Origin: Opacimonas viscosa
GTDB taxonomy: Bacteria; Pseudomonadota; Gammaproteobacteria; Enterobacterales; Alteromonadaceae
Reading direction: 5' to 3'
Assembly: GCF_024199005.1 (NCBI RefSeq)
Contig: NZ_JANATA010000002.1
Coordinates: 62,001-126,000 of the forward strand
Length of the DNA: 64,000 nt
Position 1 is the first letter of the stretch, and each line of letters begins with the position of its first letter. The notes under the pieces were generated by a model that searched no databases, was not told the DNA's origin, and was given only the letters and a program-made list of their open reading frames with translations. The translations under genes were made by a program, and so were the position numbers. Below are positions 32,125 to 39,987 of the stretch, in pieces.

Positions 32125-32241
32125 ATGATGTTTAAACGAAACAAGCGATTAGGTTTTACGAGTGTATTTGTTGCGGTTGTAGTTATGACGATTGCAGCGC
32201 TAATGAGCGCAACGGCTAGTGCAGGCATCTATCCACTGTGA
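32125..32241 (+). CDS. Small signal-peptide protein of unknown function (38 aa)
   Basis: Short ORF with its own promoter-like element and an SD (CAGGGAAT) before ATG ATG. The 38 residues are almost entirely a signal peptide: basic start (FKRNKRLGF), hydrophobic core (SVFVAVVVMTIAALMSA), and the signal peptidase I site ATASA. Only GIYPL would remain after cleavage. I do not recognise the family. It may be a real leader-derived peptide or the surviving 5' end of a lost gene. The sequence after the stop contains no continuation in another frame that I could see. Confidence 0.45.
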   Translation: MMFKRNKRLGFTSVFVAVVVMTIAALMSATASAGIYPL

Positions 32242-32364
32242 TGTAGTTATATTGTAAATTGTACAAAGCATCCTACATTGTATTATTTCTTTTTTTGCAA
32301 TCTAATGCATGTGCAGTTCCCATCCAGGTCAGTGAAATCCAACTTTATACCCCAAAAAAGAAAT

Positions 32365-32403
32365 GAAAAAACTACATGAGACAAACTACCCTTAAGTTGT
32401 CTC
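32365..32403 (-). terminator. Terminator of smrA
   Basis: On the minus strand, GAGACAAC / GTTTGTCTC stem (32378-32403, one bulge), followed by a T-rich stretch. Between this and the small peptide gene (32242-32364) I see only a weak ATGTAG/CTACAT repeat and T-rich sequence. Confidence 0.65.
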
Positions 32404-32405
32404 TT

Positions 32406-32990
32406 CTAGTACCGTTTTTGATGTTTCTCTCTATTAATCAGTTTCTGTTGTGGGTTTTTCTTTAACATCACATAGGTGTTACCACTACCACCATGCTGTT
32501 TGTGGGCAGAGTGGAATGCAATTACCTGGGGAAACTGAGCTAACCAAACATTGATATAGCTTTTTAACTTCCCCGGTTTTGGTTGACTGTTGAGTCCGAG
32601 CCCATGCTGGATCAAAATAACACGTTGGCCTTTCTCATAAGCCTTTTCAATGACTTGAATTAACCTTTCTCGGGCTTCAACTAAACTCATTTTGAGTAGG
32701 CTAACTCTATTTTCAATAGGGTATTTACCGAGTCTCAAGTTTTTGTAGACACCTTCTTGGATCCCATCTTGCTTGTGCGTAAGTAGATCGTAAGGGTCAA
32801 GGTATTCTTGCAGTTCCAAAGTCAACTGATATGCAAGTTTAGCCTCTTCACGTTCTAGCGCTTCCCGCTTGAGTTTTTGGGCTAGTGACGTTTCTTGGGG
32901 AGTGATTGTGACATGTTCGGTCTGAGCCAATGGTTTGACGTCAGACATTTCTGCCATAAAAGCGAGTACATCGTCGTTCTTGTCTTGCAT
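32406..32990 (-). CDS. smrA: Smr-domain endonuclease SmrA
   Basis: Small MutS-related domain protein; E. coli SmrA is a DNA endonuclease. The 194-aa protein has the family N-terminal region (GVYKNLRLGKYP, as in E. coli GVLDKLRSGKYP). The Smr core follows, with VILIQHGLGLNSQPKPGKLK and HSAHKQHGGSGNTYVML near residues 120-175. It lies immediately downstream of flgT on the same strand (23-nt gap) and may be cotranscribed, though no flagellar role is known. Confidence 0.9.
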   Translation of the reverse strand: MQDKNDDVLAFMAEMSDVKPLAQTEHVTITPQETSLAQKLKREALEREEAKLAYQLTLELQEYLDPYDLLTHKQDGIQEGVYKNLRLGKYPIENRVSLLKMSLVEARERLIQVIEKAYEKGQRVILIQHGLGLNSQPKPGKLKSYINVWLAQFPQVIAFHSAHKQHGGSGNTYVMLKKNPQQKLINREKHQKRY

Positions 32991-33013
32991 AATAGTCTCA
33001 CAATTATAAAACC

Positions 33014-34105
33014 CTACATATTATACGTAACAACAGTGTCTTTGGGTTGAATATTTCCTACATATAAAGGGTCGCTTGATTGTAAAGTGGCTGTTTTATA
33101 TGAGGTTTTTATCACTTCAAGTATTTCCCCTGTTTGTGGGTAGATAAATTTTTGACCAATATTTACTCTGTTTCTAGTCCCCAAATCAATCATGACCTGG
33201 TTGTTTTTTACATTCAGTACATTACCAGTTAATGGTAAACAACGCAGTCTTTCTTTGATTAAGCTGGCTGCGGTATCGATAACGTCACGTAATCCTTGGG
33301 CAAATTCGGTTTGGGTAAATCTTGCACTATACACATCTACTTTTTCCCCGATAGCGAATGGCCATTGCGTTTGAAATTTATACCCTTGGTCAACCAAATT
33401 TTCCCCGTTTAATTGATCTTTGACCAAAAATCTTAGCGCCAAATTTCTTTGAGCGGAATCATTTGCCCAGAAGTACCCTTTTTTAGCGAAACTCCTTTGT
33501 ATGCTTATGTCATCGATGAAAATTTGCAGAACATATTGGCTATTTTCGGCACGTGCTAAATGTTGTGTTTCTTGACTCGATAAAACCTGTGGTAAGACGA
33601 TATCAGCAACATTAATACGCACAAAACTATCATGTAATTTTCGCGCTAGCAGGTTTGGGATAATACTAGGTAATGCAAAGAGTTCGTTATCCAAAAATTG
33701 TTCAGGTATTGCGACAATGGCTTTGCCTGTCACAATATTCACATTAAAGGCATTATCGCTCTGGCAATGGGTGGTATTAAGCCCCGTCATGACTCTAATG
33801 TGTATGCTTAGAGTACCATCTTTAATTGTTTCATTTGTGATATCAATGTTATGTAGTGGTAGTGATTTCTTGAGTGCTAGCGTAGAGTCTTGTAATACCC
33901 CATTCACAATATTATGTTCTTGGGAAAACAATGGTGCAGTAGAGAAGGGCAGTTTAGCTAAAGCATTTTTTACTGCTCTTTCTCTCGCATCGGCAATATT
34001 GTTATTTTGGATGGTACTTGTACCGGTTAAAGTTTGCCATTGGGCAAAACATTGCCCACCATTTAGGAAACATAGTATTAATATTAGGTACTTTGATAAT
34101 CTCAT
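33014..34105 (-). CDS. flgT: Flagellar assembly protein FlgT (H-ring)
   Basis: Periplasmic protein that in Vibrio forms the H ring around the LP ring and helps recruit motor components. The 363-aa precursor has a signal peptide (ILILCFLNGGQCFA) and then the FlgT N-terminal domain (GTSTIQNNNIADARERAVKN). A middle domain and a C-terminal SH3-like barrel (VMIDLGTRNRVNIGQKF) complete it. Size matches Vibrio FlgT (about 377). It is divergent from flgP, with a sigma54 element about 90 nt upstream. Confidence 0.93.
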   Translation of the reverse strand: MRLSKYLILILCFLNGGQCFAQWQTLTGTSTIQNNNIADARERAVKNALAKLPFSTAPLFSQEHNIVNGVLQDSTLALKKSLPLHNIDITNETIKDGTLSIHIRVMTGLNTTHCQSDNAFNVNIVTGKAIVAIPEQFLDNELFALPSIIPNLLARKLHDSFVRINVADIVLPQVLSSQETQHLARAENSQYVLQIFIDDISIQRSFAKKGYFWANDSAQRNLALRFLVKDQLNGENLVDQGYKFQTQWPFAIGEKVDVYSARFTQTEFAQGLRDVIDTAASLIKERLRCLPLTGNVLNVKNNQVMIDLGTRNRVNIGQKFIYPQTGEILEVIKTSYKTATLQSSDPLYVGNIQPKDTVVTYNM

Positions 34106-34194
34106 TCTGATTTTCCAAATCTATGTAGCAGCATGTTTAATGATTGCTTTTTGACTTACTCTTGGACTGCTATTCACTTATTCGAGTTGTTAAA

Positions 34195-34210
34195 AGCATG
34201 ACTTGTGCCA
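34195..34210 (-). promoter_or_regulatory. Sigma54 promoter of flgT
   Basis: Minus strand TGGCAC-N5-ATGCT, with exact GG-N10-GC spacing; one mismatch from the consensus TGGCAC-N5-TTGCT. Confidence 0.75.
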
Positions 34211-34263
34211 CTATGTGTATGCATCACGTTCATTGGTGTAGATTTTTACTACATATAAATAGA

Positions 34264-34279
34264 TGGAATGATTTGTGCT
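34264..34279 (+). promoter_or_regulatory. Sigma54-like promoter of flgP
   Basis: TGGAATGATTTGTGCT: GG-N10-GC spacing is exact. The -24 half is weaker (TGGAAT) and the -12 half is GTGCT. Confidence 0.55.
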
Positions 34280-34317
34280 TAGGTTATGCATGTGAATTAA
34301 TCTTATGGGAATAAAAG

Positions 34318-34866
34318 ATGCTAGGTAAAAAAATTACAGAGGGTCAGCAAAAAACTGAGCGACCATATATTCATAAAGCTACCCATCCAGTTCCTCGTAA
34401 ACTTGCACGAGTTGTTGTCTCGGGTTCGATGAGTGTGGCGATAATGTTGAGTGGGTGTAGTCAAATTATGAACACTCATATTGCATATGACACGATTGAG
34501 CCTCAACAATATCCGATTTTAACTAGCGTTGGATATGCTTCTATTTCAGCTCAAAATGGTGCCGACAGAGAAACTAAAATGCTTAACGCAATGACAGCGT
34601 CTAAGATACTAGCCTACCAAGAGTTGGCTGAACAAGTGCATGGTGTGCAAGTGAATAGTCAAGCTACTGTAGAGGATTTACTGATAAATAATCAGCGGTT
34701 AAGCATGTCTGTCCAAGGCTTGATCAAAGGTGCCAAGGTGATAAAAAGTTACCCTGTAGGTGAAGATAGCTATGTTACCGAGTTAAGTTTAGATATGCAG
34801 AGAATCAGAGATTTAGATATTGCGGTTAGTAAGCCCAAAAAAATAGGTAAGATTACTTACTATTAA
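34318..34866 (+). CDS. flgP: Flagellar outer-membrane lipoprotein FlgP (LPP20 family)
   Basis: Outer-membrane lipoprotein of the basal disk or H-ring region required for polar-flagellum function in Vibrio. The 182-aa product has a lipobox LSGC with Cys47 after a hydrophobic stretch (VVVSGSMSVAIML). The LPP20 domain follows, with AMTASKILAYQELAEQVHGV. The N-terminal extension of about 28 residues before the signal is unusual; an internal start may be used. FlgO, usually beside FlgP, is not in this window. Confidence 0.85.
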   Translation: MLGKKITEGQQKTERPYIHKATHPVPRKLARVVVSGSMSVAIMLSGCSQIMNTHIAYDTIEPQQYPILTSVGYASISAQNGADRETKMLNAMTASKILAYQELAEQVHGVQVNSQATVEDLLINNQRLSMSVQGLIKGAKVIKSYPVGEDSYVTELSLDMQRIRDLDIAVSKPKKIGKITYY

Positions 34867-34906
34867 ATATATAGTTGTGAGCAGTAGTGTTCAGAAATAC
34901 GCGAAG

Positions 34907-35347
34907 TTAAGCTTTGATTACTGGAGATGTTGCTCGTGAGTGTGGTTTACCTGCTTTATCATATGTCAGTGTTTCTTTAGCTCTAAGTTCGGTCAGAATG
35001 TTGCGTAAGTGTTCTAGTCTCAACTGACCATTCTCTACCGCTGTTTGATTGACCTCTGTGCGGAATTTACACTGATCTATTAGCTTTTTACACTTTTCGA
35101 TATGTTGTTCGATATCCTTATCGAGTTCGCCTTTCTCTTTGGCTTTACTATACCAGCGTTCGATATCGTTATCTAAATCTTGTATAGCTTCTAACAATGC
35201 TTCTTTATCTTTCAGCAGTTTAAAAAGCTGTTCCGCATCTCGAGTACTGATTAAATGTAACTCTTGGTCCAGAACAGCAATTAAATCTGATAGCTGTTGT
35301 TCTTGTGTTTTTAAGCTTTCAAGTAAAGATGACAAGTTAAGCTCCAA
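34907..35347 (-). CDS. flgN: Flagellar export chaperone FlgN
   Basis: Cytosolic chaperone for the hook-filament junction proteins FlgK and FlgL. The 146-aa all-helical protein contains LLESLKTQEQQLSDLIAVL and the later heptad-rich FRTEVNQTAVENGQLRLEHL typical of FlgN. Its ATG lies inside the 3' end of flgM (11-nt overlap), so the two are translationally coupled. Confidence 0.92.
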   Translation of the reverse strand: MELNLSSLLESLKTQEQQLSDLIAVLDQELHLISTRDAEQLFKLLKDKEALLEAIQDLDNDIERWYSKAKEKGELDKDIEQHIEKCKKLIDQCKFRTEVNQTAVENGQLRLEHLRNILTELRAKETLTYDKAGKPHSRATSPVIKA

Positions 35348-35639
35348 AGATTTCCGATTCTATTTTAGCAATTTTTGACGCAAGTGCTTCTGGGTTAACA
35401 CGATATTCACCATTGAGAATCGAGTTGCGGATCTCTGCTACTTTTTCTTTGTTAACCGGAGCTTCATAAGCTTGTGCCTGAAGTTTGTTGAGCTCTTGTG
35501 CTGACTGAGTCAAAGACACAGAATCTTCTTGTGCAGCTACGCTTGGTGAAGCAACGGCCTCTTTGCGAGCGTTTTGCTGCTGTATCCGTTGACTTTCAAT
35601 TTGCGGGTTGTTACTGCTGTTTATATTGTTAATACTCAT
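35337..35639 (-). CDS. flgM: Anti-sigma-28 factor FlgM
   Basis: Binds and holds sigma28 (FliA) until it is exported through the completed hook. The 100-aa protein has the disordered Asn/Gln/Ser-rich N-terminus (SINNINSSNNPQIES). The sigma-binding C-terminal half is VAEIRNSILNGEYRVNPEALA SKIA. It is transcribed leftward with flgN, apart from flgA, from a sigma28-like promoter. Confidence 0.95.
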   Translation of the reverse strand: MSINNINSSNNPQIESQRIQQQNARKEAVASPSVAAQEDSVSLTQSAQELNKLQAQAYEAPVNKEKVAEIRNSILNGEYRVNPEALASKIAKIESEIFGA

Positions 35640-35685
35640 AATGATCCTCTTTTATTACAAATCCTCAAACTACATCTCTCTGATC

Positions 35686-35712
35686 TTATCGACAATTTAA
35701 TAAATACCTTAA
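35686..35712 (-). promoter_or_regulatory. Sigma28 promoter of flgM-flgN
   Basis: Minus strand -35 TTAAGGTA, 11-nt spacer, -10 GTCGATAA (7 of 8 to GCCGATAA). This gives FlgM/FlgN a late, FliA-dependent supply separate from flgA. Confidence 0.7.
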
Positions 35713-35721
35713 TGTTTTTTT

Positions 35722-36432
35722 TCAAATACTCACATTAACTTGTGCGACATTACTCACTTTTGCCATGATCGTTTTTTCTGAACGCAAGTTTTGTATCGCA
35801 ATTGTGGCGCCTTTAGCGCCACTCTCCAGTGCAATACCTTCTGTTTTAATAGCTAAACCGCCTGCACTAGCAATGATATCTACTTTGTCACCTTCACATA
35901 CATGGCACACCAAGTTTTGTGTCAAAATTGTGCCGGCTCTGGTTCTTCGGTTAACTCTCGTACCGATGACATCTTCAATAGTATAAAAAACAGAGCCTCT
36001 GATTTGTTCCACCGGTGTTGCCAAAATAGAAACATTATTGGTCGTCAATAAATCACCCGGTGCCATATTACCATTTGCGACAATAATATCTTTTGTTCGA
36101 TGTACCCGGATAAAACCAAACATGCTCCACTCTTTATCGGAACAAGAAATTTTCACTGTAATATGTTTTTGGAGTAATTCGTCTGGAGCCACTGCAAACG
36201 TGTACTGCGTACAATCCTCTATATGAGTTCTCGGATCGAGTTTTTGCGGCTGTACTTTTGTCGTAACTTGCTCATCATCGACATAAAAAGCATCTTCATT
36301 AAGTCGCTCAGCAATATATTGCGCAGCTTGCAGCATGATATCCCTGTGCTTTGTATCAGCTAGCGCATGACTGACTGAAATTGCACATGACATGATCAAC
36401 AGAAATACAAAAAACTGAATACTTTTCTTCAT
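35722..36432 (-). CDS. flgA: Flagellar basal body P-ring formation chaperone FlgA
   Basis: Periplasmic chaperone for assembly of FlgI into the P ring. The 236-aa precursor has a signal peptide (FFVFLLIMSCAISVSHA) and a SAF domain. Conserved features are GFIRVHRTKDIIVANGNMAP, the RTRAGTIL motif and a C-terminal SAGGLAIKTEGIALESG. It is divergent from cheV, with its own near-perfect sigma54 element. Confidence 0.94.
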   Translation of the reverse strand: MKKSIQFFVFLLIMSCAISVSHALADTKHRDIMLQAAQYIAERLNEDAFYVDDEQVTTKVQPQKLDPRTHIEDCTQYTFAVAPDELLQKHITVKISCSDKEWSMFGFIRVHRTKDIIVANGNMAPGDLLTTNNVSILATPVEQIRGSVFYTIEDVIGTRVNRRTRAGTILTQNLVCHVCEGDKVDIIASAGGLAIKTEGIALESGAKGATIAIQNLRSEKTIMAKVSNVAQVNVSI

Positions 36433-36438
36433 AAAACC

Positions 36439-36465
36439 TTCTATTTTTCAAAAAACTGCCGATAC
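36439..36465 (+). promoter_or_regulatory. Possible sigma28 promoter of cheV-cheR
   Basis: -35 TTCTATTT (weak), 11-nt spacer, -10 GCCGATAC (7 of 8). It lies about 120 nt before the cheV ATG and just upstream of the flgA start on the other strand. Confidence 0.5.
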
Positions 36466-36555
36466 AGAACTATACTTTATTAACACCATCGACGTGGATG
36501 CTTTGTGTCAAAAAATTGTTTAATCGTTATGTAATTTGACGATTTCAATTAAGAA

Positions 36556-36571
36556 AGCAATTAGCGTGCCT
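36556..36571 (-). promoter_or_regulatory. Sigma54 promoter of flgA
   Basis: Minus strand AGGCACGCTAATTGCT: all of GGCACG-N4-TTGCT matches, with exact GG-N10-GC spacing. It lies immediately before the cheV SD on the opposite strand. Confidence 0.8.
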
Positions 36572-36590
36572 GAAAATTTTGGAGACCTTT

Positions 36591-37511
36591 ATGTCCAGTA
36601 TTATGGATTCTGTCAATCAACGTACACAGTTAGTTGGGCAGAACCGACTTGAACTTCTTTTATTCAGATTAAATAGCAAACAACGATTTGGTATCAACGT
36701 ATTTAAAGTAAGAGAAGTATTGCAGTGCCCTAAGTTGACTTCTATGCCGAAGTTAAATTCATTAATTCGAGGTGTTGCACATATTCGTGGAAAAACGATT
36801 TCTATCATTGATTTGAGTATGGCTACAGGTGGTGCTCCAATAAAAGATGTAGAAACTGGTTTTATCATTATTTCTGAATACAACCGTTCGGTTCAAGGTT
36901 TTTTGGTGGGGTCAGTAGAACGCATCATTAATACCAACTGGGATTCTATTTTACCTCCTCCCCAAGGAACGGGTGGGGCGTCATATTTAACTGCAGTCAC
37001 TGAAATAGAAGACGAGTTAATTGAAATCCTCGACGTTGAAAAGATTTTAAATGAGATCTCACCGTTAAGTACTGATGTTTCTGAAGAAGTGAAAAATACA
37101 CTTAGCACAGTTGGTAATGAAGATAAAATTATTTTTATTGCTGATGATTCTTCTGTGGCCAGAAATCAGGTGAAAAAGGCACTTCTCCCTATTGGTTTAG
37201 AAATTGAAATGGCCAAAAATGGTAAAGATGCATTGGATAGACTCAAAGAACTCGCAGCAGAGACTGGTAATATCAATGATAAAATAGCAGTACTTGTTTC
37301 CGATATAGAAATGCCAGAAATGGATGGCTATACACTCACCGCCGAGATTAGAAACGATCCCACATTAGTAAATTTAAAAGTGGTCTTACACACTTCTCTC
37401 AGTGGTGTCTTTAACCAAGCTATGGTCGAGAAAGTGGGTGCGGACGATTTTATTGCTAAATTCCAACCTGATGAGTTGGCAACATCTGTACAAAAGTGGT
37501 TAGATACCTAA
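36591..37511 (+). CDS. cheV: Chemotaxis coupling protein CheV
   Basis: CheW-response regulator fusion that couples chemoreceptors to CheA and can be phosphorylated for adaptation. ATG 36591 (MSSIMDSVNQ) is preferred over the upstream TTG because GGAG lies at the right distance. The 306-aa protein has a CheW domain (residues 18-155) and a receiver domain (178-303) with acidic pair Asp185-Asp186 and phospho-acceptor Asp238 in LVSDIEMPEMDG. cheR follows 9 nt later. Confidence 0.95.
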   Translation: MSSIMDSVNQRTQLVGQNRLELLLFRLNSKQRFGINVFKVREVLQCPKLTSMPKLNSLIRGVAHIRGKTISIIDLSMATGGAPIKDVETGFIIISEYNRSVQGFLVGSVERIINTNWDSILPPPQGTGGASYLTAVTEIEDELIEILDVEKILNEISPLSTDVSEEVKNTLSTVGNEDKIIFIADDSSVARNQVKKALLPIGLEIEMAKNGKDALDRLKELAAETGNINDKIAVLVSDIEMPEMDGYTLTAEIRNDPTLVNLKVVLHTSLSGVFNQAMVEKVGADDFIAKFQPDELATSVQKWLDT

Positions 37512-37520
37512 GGAGTTTTT

Positions 37521-38354
37521 GTGCAGAACCGAGAATTTAGTGATGCAACATATCGTGACTTTTGCCAATTTTTAGAAAAAAACTGCGGTATTGTATTAGG
37601 TGACAGTAAACAATATTTGGTACGCAGTCGTTTGTTTCCATTTATTGAAGAGTTTAACTTAAAAGATCTTACCACTGTGCTGCAAACCGCTATCAGAGGT
37701 TCTAACCGGCAGTTACAAAATAAAGTCATTGATGCCATGACTACCAATGAAACGTTATGGTTCAGGGATAATTATCCTTATGAGTTACTGGCAAAAGAAA
37801 TTTTGCCAAAACTAGATGCGTTAAACAAGCCTATTACTGTGTGGAGTGCAGCATGCTCTTCGGGGCAGGAACCTTACTCAATTGCTATTTGCTATAAAGA
37901 GTACAAAGAAAAATACCCCAATGGGTTTCGTCATGGATTTAAGATCATAGCGACAGACTTATCTAGTGAGATGCTGGCGAACTGCAAAGAAGGCTCATAT
38001 GATGATCATGCTTTGGCCAGAGGAATGAACAAAATTCGTTTAGATAAATTTTTCCACGTGAATGGCAAGGGTAAACATCAAGTCAATGATGATTTGAAAC
38101 AGCTCATCTCATTTCAACCATTGAATCTGATGCATAGTTATCAAAGTTTAGGTAAATTTGATGTGGTGTTCTGTCGCAATGTTTTGATTTATTTTTCAAC
38201 TGACGTGAAACGCAAAATACTGCAACAAATTGCCGATCGGATGACACCTGACAGTATTTTGTTCCTCGGTGCATCGGAATCTGTATCCTTCACTGAAAAC
38301 CTTTTCACCATGGTAAAAGCCTCGCCAGGCCTTTATTATCAAGTGTCTAAATAA
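37521..38354 (+). CDS. cheR: Chemotaxis protein methyltransferase CheR
   Basis: Methylates glutamates on chemoreceptors with S-adenosylmethionine. It starts at GTG with a strong AAGGAG. The 277-aa protein has the helical CheR N-terminal domain and then the SAM site VWSAACSSGQEPYSIA and FDVVFCRNVLIYF. It is encoded between cheV and the flgB operon, the usual place in Vibrio and Alteromonadales polar-flagellum loci. Confidence 0.96.
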   Translation: MQNREFSDATYRDFCQFLEKNCGIVLGDSKQYLVRSRLFPFIEEFNLKDLTTVLQTAIRGSNRQLQNKVIDAMTTNETLWFRDNYPYELLAKEILPKLDALNKPITVWSAACSSGQEPYSIAICYKEYKEKYPNGFRHGFKIIATDLSSEMLANCKEGSYDDHALARGMNKIRLDKFFHVNGKGKHQVNDDLKQLISFQPLNLMHSYQSLGKFDVVFCRNVLIYFSTDVKRKILQQIADRMTPDSILFLGASESVSFTENLFTMVKASPGLYYQVSK

Positions 38355-38360
38355 TATTTA

Positions 38361-38386
38361 AAGGAACTTTTTAGTTCCTTTTTTTT
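38361..38386 (+). terminator. Terminator after cheR
   Basis: Perfect stem AAGGAACT / AGTTCCTT (38361-38380) with a TTTT loop and a T run. Confidence 0.9.
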
Positions 38387-38400
38387 ATCTTTATTACTTT

Positions 38401-38416
38401 TGGCATCCCACTTGCA
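38401..38416 (+). promoter_or_regulatory. Sigma54 promoter of the flgBCDE operon
   Basis: TGGCAT-N5-TTGCA with exact GG-N10-GC spacing, 29 nt before the flgB ATG. One mismatch to consensus (T for C at the end of the -24 box). Confidence 0.8.
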
Positions 38417-38444
38417 AACTCTTCATCAAACGAGGAGTTTTTTT

Positions 38445-38852
38445 ATGGCAATTAACTTAGACAGAATGGTTCACCTGCATCACTCAACGGTCCGTGTCCG
38501 CACTGACCAGATGGAAGTGATCTCTAGTAACCTGGCAAATGCGAATACCCCCGGCTACAAAGCCCGTGCAATTGACTTTAACAATGCAATGTCAAAAGCG
38601 TTGCAAGGTGGTCAAAATATTGGTGGTCTAAAAACAACCCATAGTAATCACATCCCTCTAAGCAATAACAGCGCCATCGGTGATGCTCAGTTCAGAGTTT
38701 CGGATCAACCCGATACAGGTGACGGCAATACCGTTGATGTTCAGCGCGAAAGAAATGAGTTTTTGGATAACGGTATGCGTTATCAAGCTAGTCTACAATT
38801 TTTGGACGGCAAGTTTAAAGGTATGAAAAAAGCCTTATCTGGAGGGCAATAA
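38445..38852 (+). CDS. flgB: Flagellar basal body rod protein FlgB
   Basis: Proximal rod component. ATG 38445 with SD GAGGAG gives MAINLDRMVHLHHST; the upstream part of the frame contains the promoter and is not coding. The 135-aa protein carries the rod signature VISSNLANANTPGYKARAID near residues 26-45 and the C-terminal helix ending GMKKALSG. The stop overlaps flgC (TAATG). Confidence 0.96.
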   Translation: MAINLDRMVHLHHSTVRVRTDQMEVISSNLANANTPGYKARAIDFNNAMSKALQGGQNIGGLKTTHSNHIPLSNNSAIGDAQFRVSDQPDTGDGNTVDVQRERNEFLDNGMRYQASLQFLDGKFKGMKKALSGGQ

Positions 38853-39280
38853 TGAGCCTATTTAATGTGATGAATATTGCCGCTACCGGCATGAGTGCAG
38901 AAGGTATGCGCTTAAATACAACAGCCAGTAATATTGCGAATGCGAATTCTGTAAGTAGTAGTGCCGGAGAGACTTATCGAGCGCGCTATCCTGTATTTGC
39001 CGCAGAAATGCAAAAAGCGTTGGGTGGCAATTCGGGTGAAAAAGGCAATGGCGTCAAAGTGTTGGGTGTAGTCGAAAGCAGCAAGCCTCTCCAAATCGAA
39101 TATGCACCAGGTAATCCGATGGCCGATGAAAATGGTTATATTTATAAACCCAACGTCAATATTGTTGAAGAAATGGCAGATATGATGTCTGCCTCTAAAG
39201 CCTATGAAACGAATGTACAAGTCGCTGATACAACAAAACGTATCTTCCGCAGAGTATTACAACTAGGTCAAGGGCGTTAA
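38852..39280 (+). CDS. flgC: Flagellar basal body rod protein FlgC
   Basis: Rod component of 142 aa. It has the N-terminal rod motif LNTTASNIANANS and the C-terminal PNVNIVEEMADMMSASKAYE followed by ETNVQVADTTKRIFRR. The start overlaps the flgB stop by one base. Confidence 0.96.
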   Translation: MSLFNVMNIAATGMSAEGMRLNTTASNIANANSVSSSAGETYRARYPVFAAEMQKALGGNSGEKGNGVKVLGVVESSKPLQIEYAPGNPMADENGYIYKPNVNIVEEMADMMSASKAYETNVQVADTTKRIFRRVLQLGQGR

Positions 39281-39289
39281 GGTTAAGTC

Positions 39290-39970
39290 ATGAATACAAT
39301 AAATAATACGGGGTTAAACCAAGAACTATACTGGCAAGAAGAAGCCGTTAAAGTCTCAGATGGAACCGAACAAACCTTAAAGCAGGAAGACTTTTTTGCC
39401 TTATTGACGGAGCAATTAGCCAATCAGGATCCAACTAAGCCGGTCGAAAATGATCAACTCGTTGCCCAGATGACTTCATTTACCACTGCCGATGGTATTT
39501 CTCAGTTAAACGAACAATTTACTAGCTTTGCCTCATCGATGAATTCTAACCAAGCGCTCCAGGCCTCAGGGCTGATTGGGCAAGATGTATTGGTCGCTGG
39601 TGATACAGGCTATAAAGCTCAAGGTCAAGGTATCTCTGGAGTCGTGGTGAATGAGCAAACGGCACAGGATATGTCGATAAATATTTATAACGCAAGTGGT
39701 GAGATTGTAAAAAGTATTGATGTGGGGACACAAGCTGCAGGCAATATTGAATTTGCTTGGGACGGTAAAGACCAAAATGGCAATGATTTGCCGGCGGGTA
39801 ATTACTCAGTAAAAGCAGAAGGAACCGTGTTCGGTGAAGGCGTCGCTTTACCAACCGCAATTAATCGACACGTTGATAGTGTCAGCTTATCAGGTGGCGC
39901 AAATGGCGTCGTATTAAATTTAGATGGTGACGTCAGCATATTGCTTGATGACGTCATTCAAATTGGTTAA
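39290..39970 (+). CDS. flgD: Flagellar hook assembly protein FlgD
   Basis: Scaffold cap needed for hook polymerisation. The 226-aa protein has the conserved N-terminal LKQEDFFALLTEQLANQDPTKPVEND. A C-terminal FlgD tudor/Ig-like part follows, with FAWDGKDQNGNDLPAGNYSV. It sits 9 nt after flgC and 17 nt before flgE. Confidence 0.95.
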   Translation: MNTINNTGLNQELYWQEEAVKVSDGTEQTLKQEDFFALLTEQLANQDPTKPVENDQLVAQMTSFTTADGISQLNEQFTSFASSMNSNQALQASGLIGQDVLVAGDTGYKAQGQGISGVVVNEQTAQDMSINIYNASGEIVKSIDVGTQAAGNIEFAWDGKDQNGNDLPAGNYSVKAEGTVFGEGVALPTAINRHVDSVSLSGGANGVVLNLDGDVSILLDDVIQIG

Positions 39971-39987
39971 TCAGTAGGAGTAAGCAA

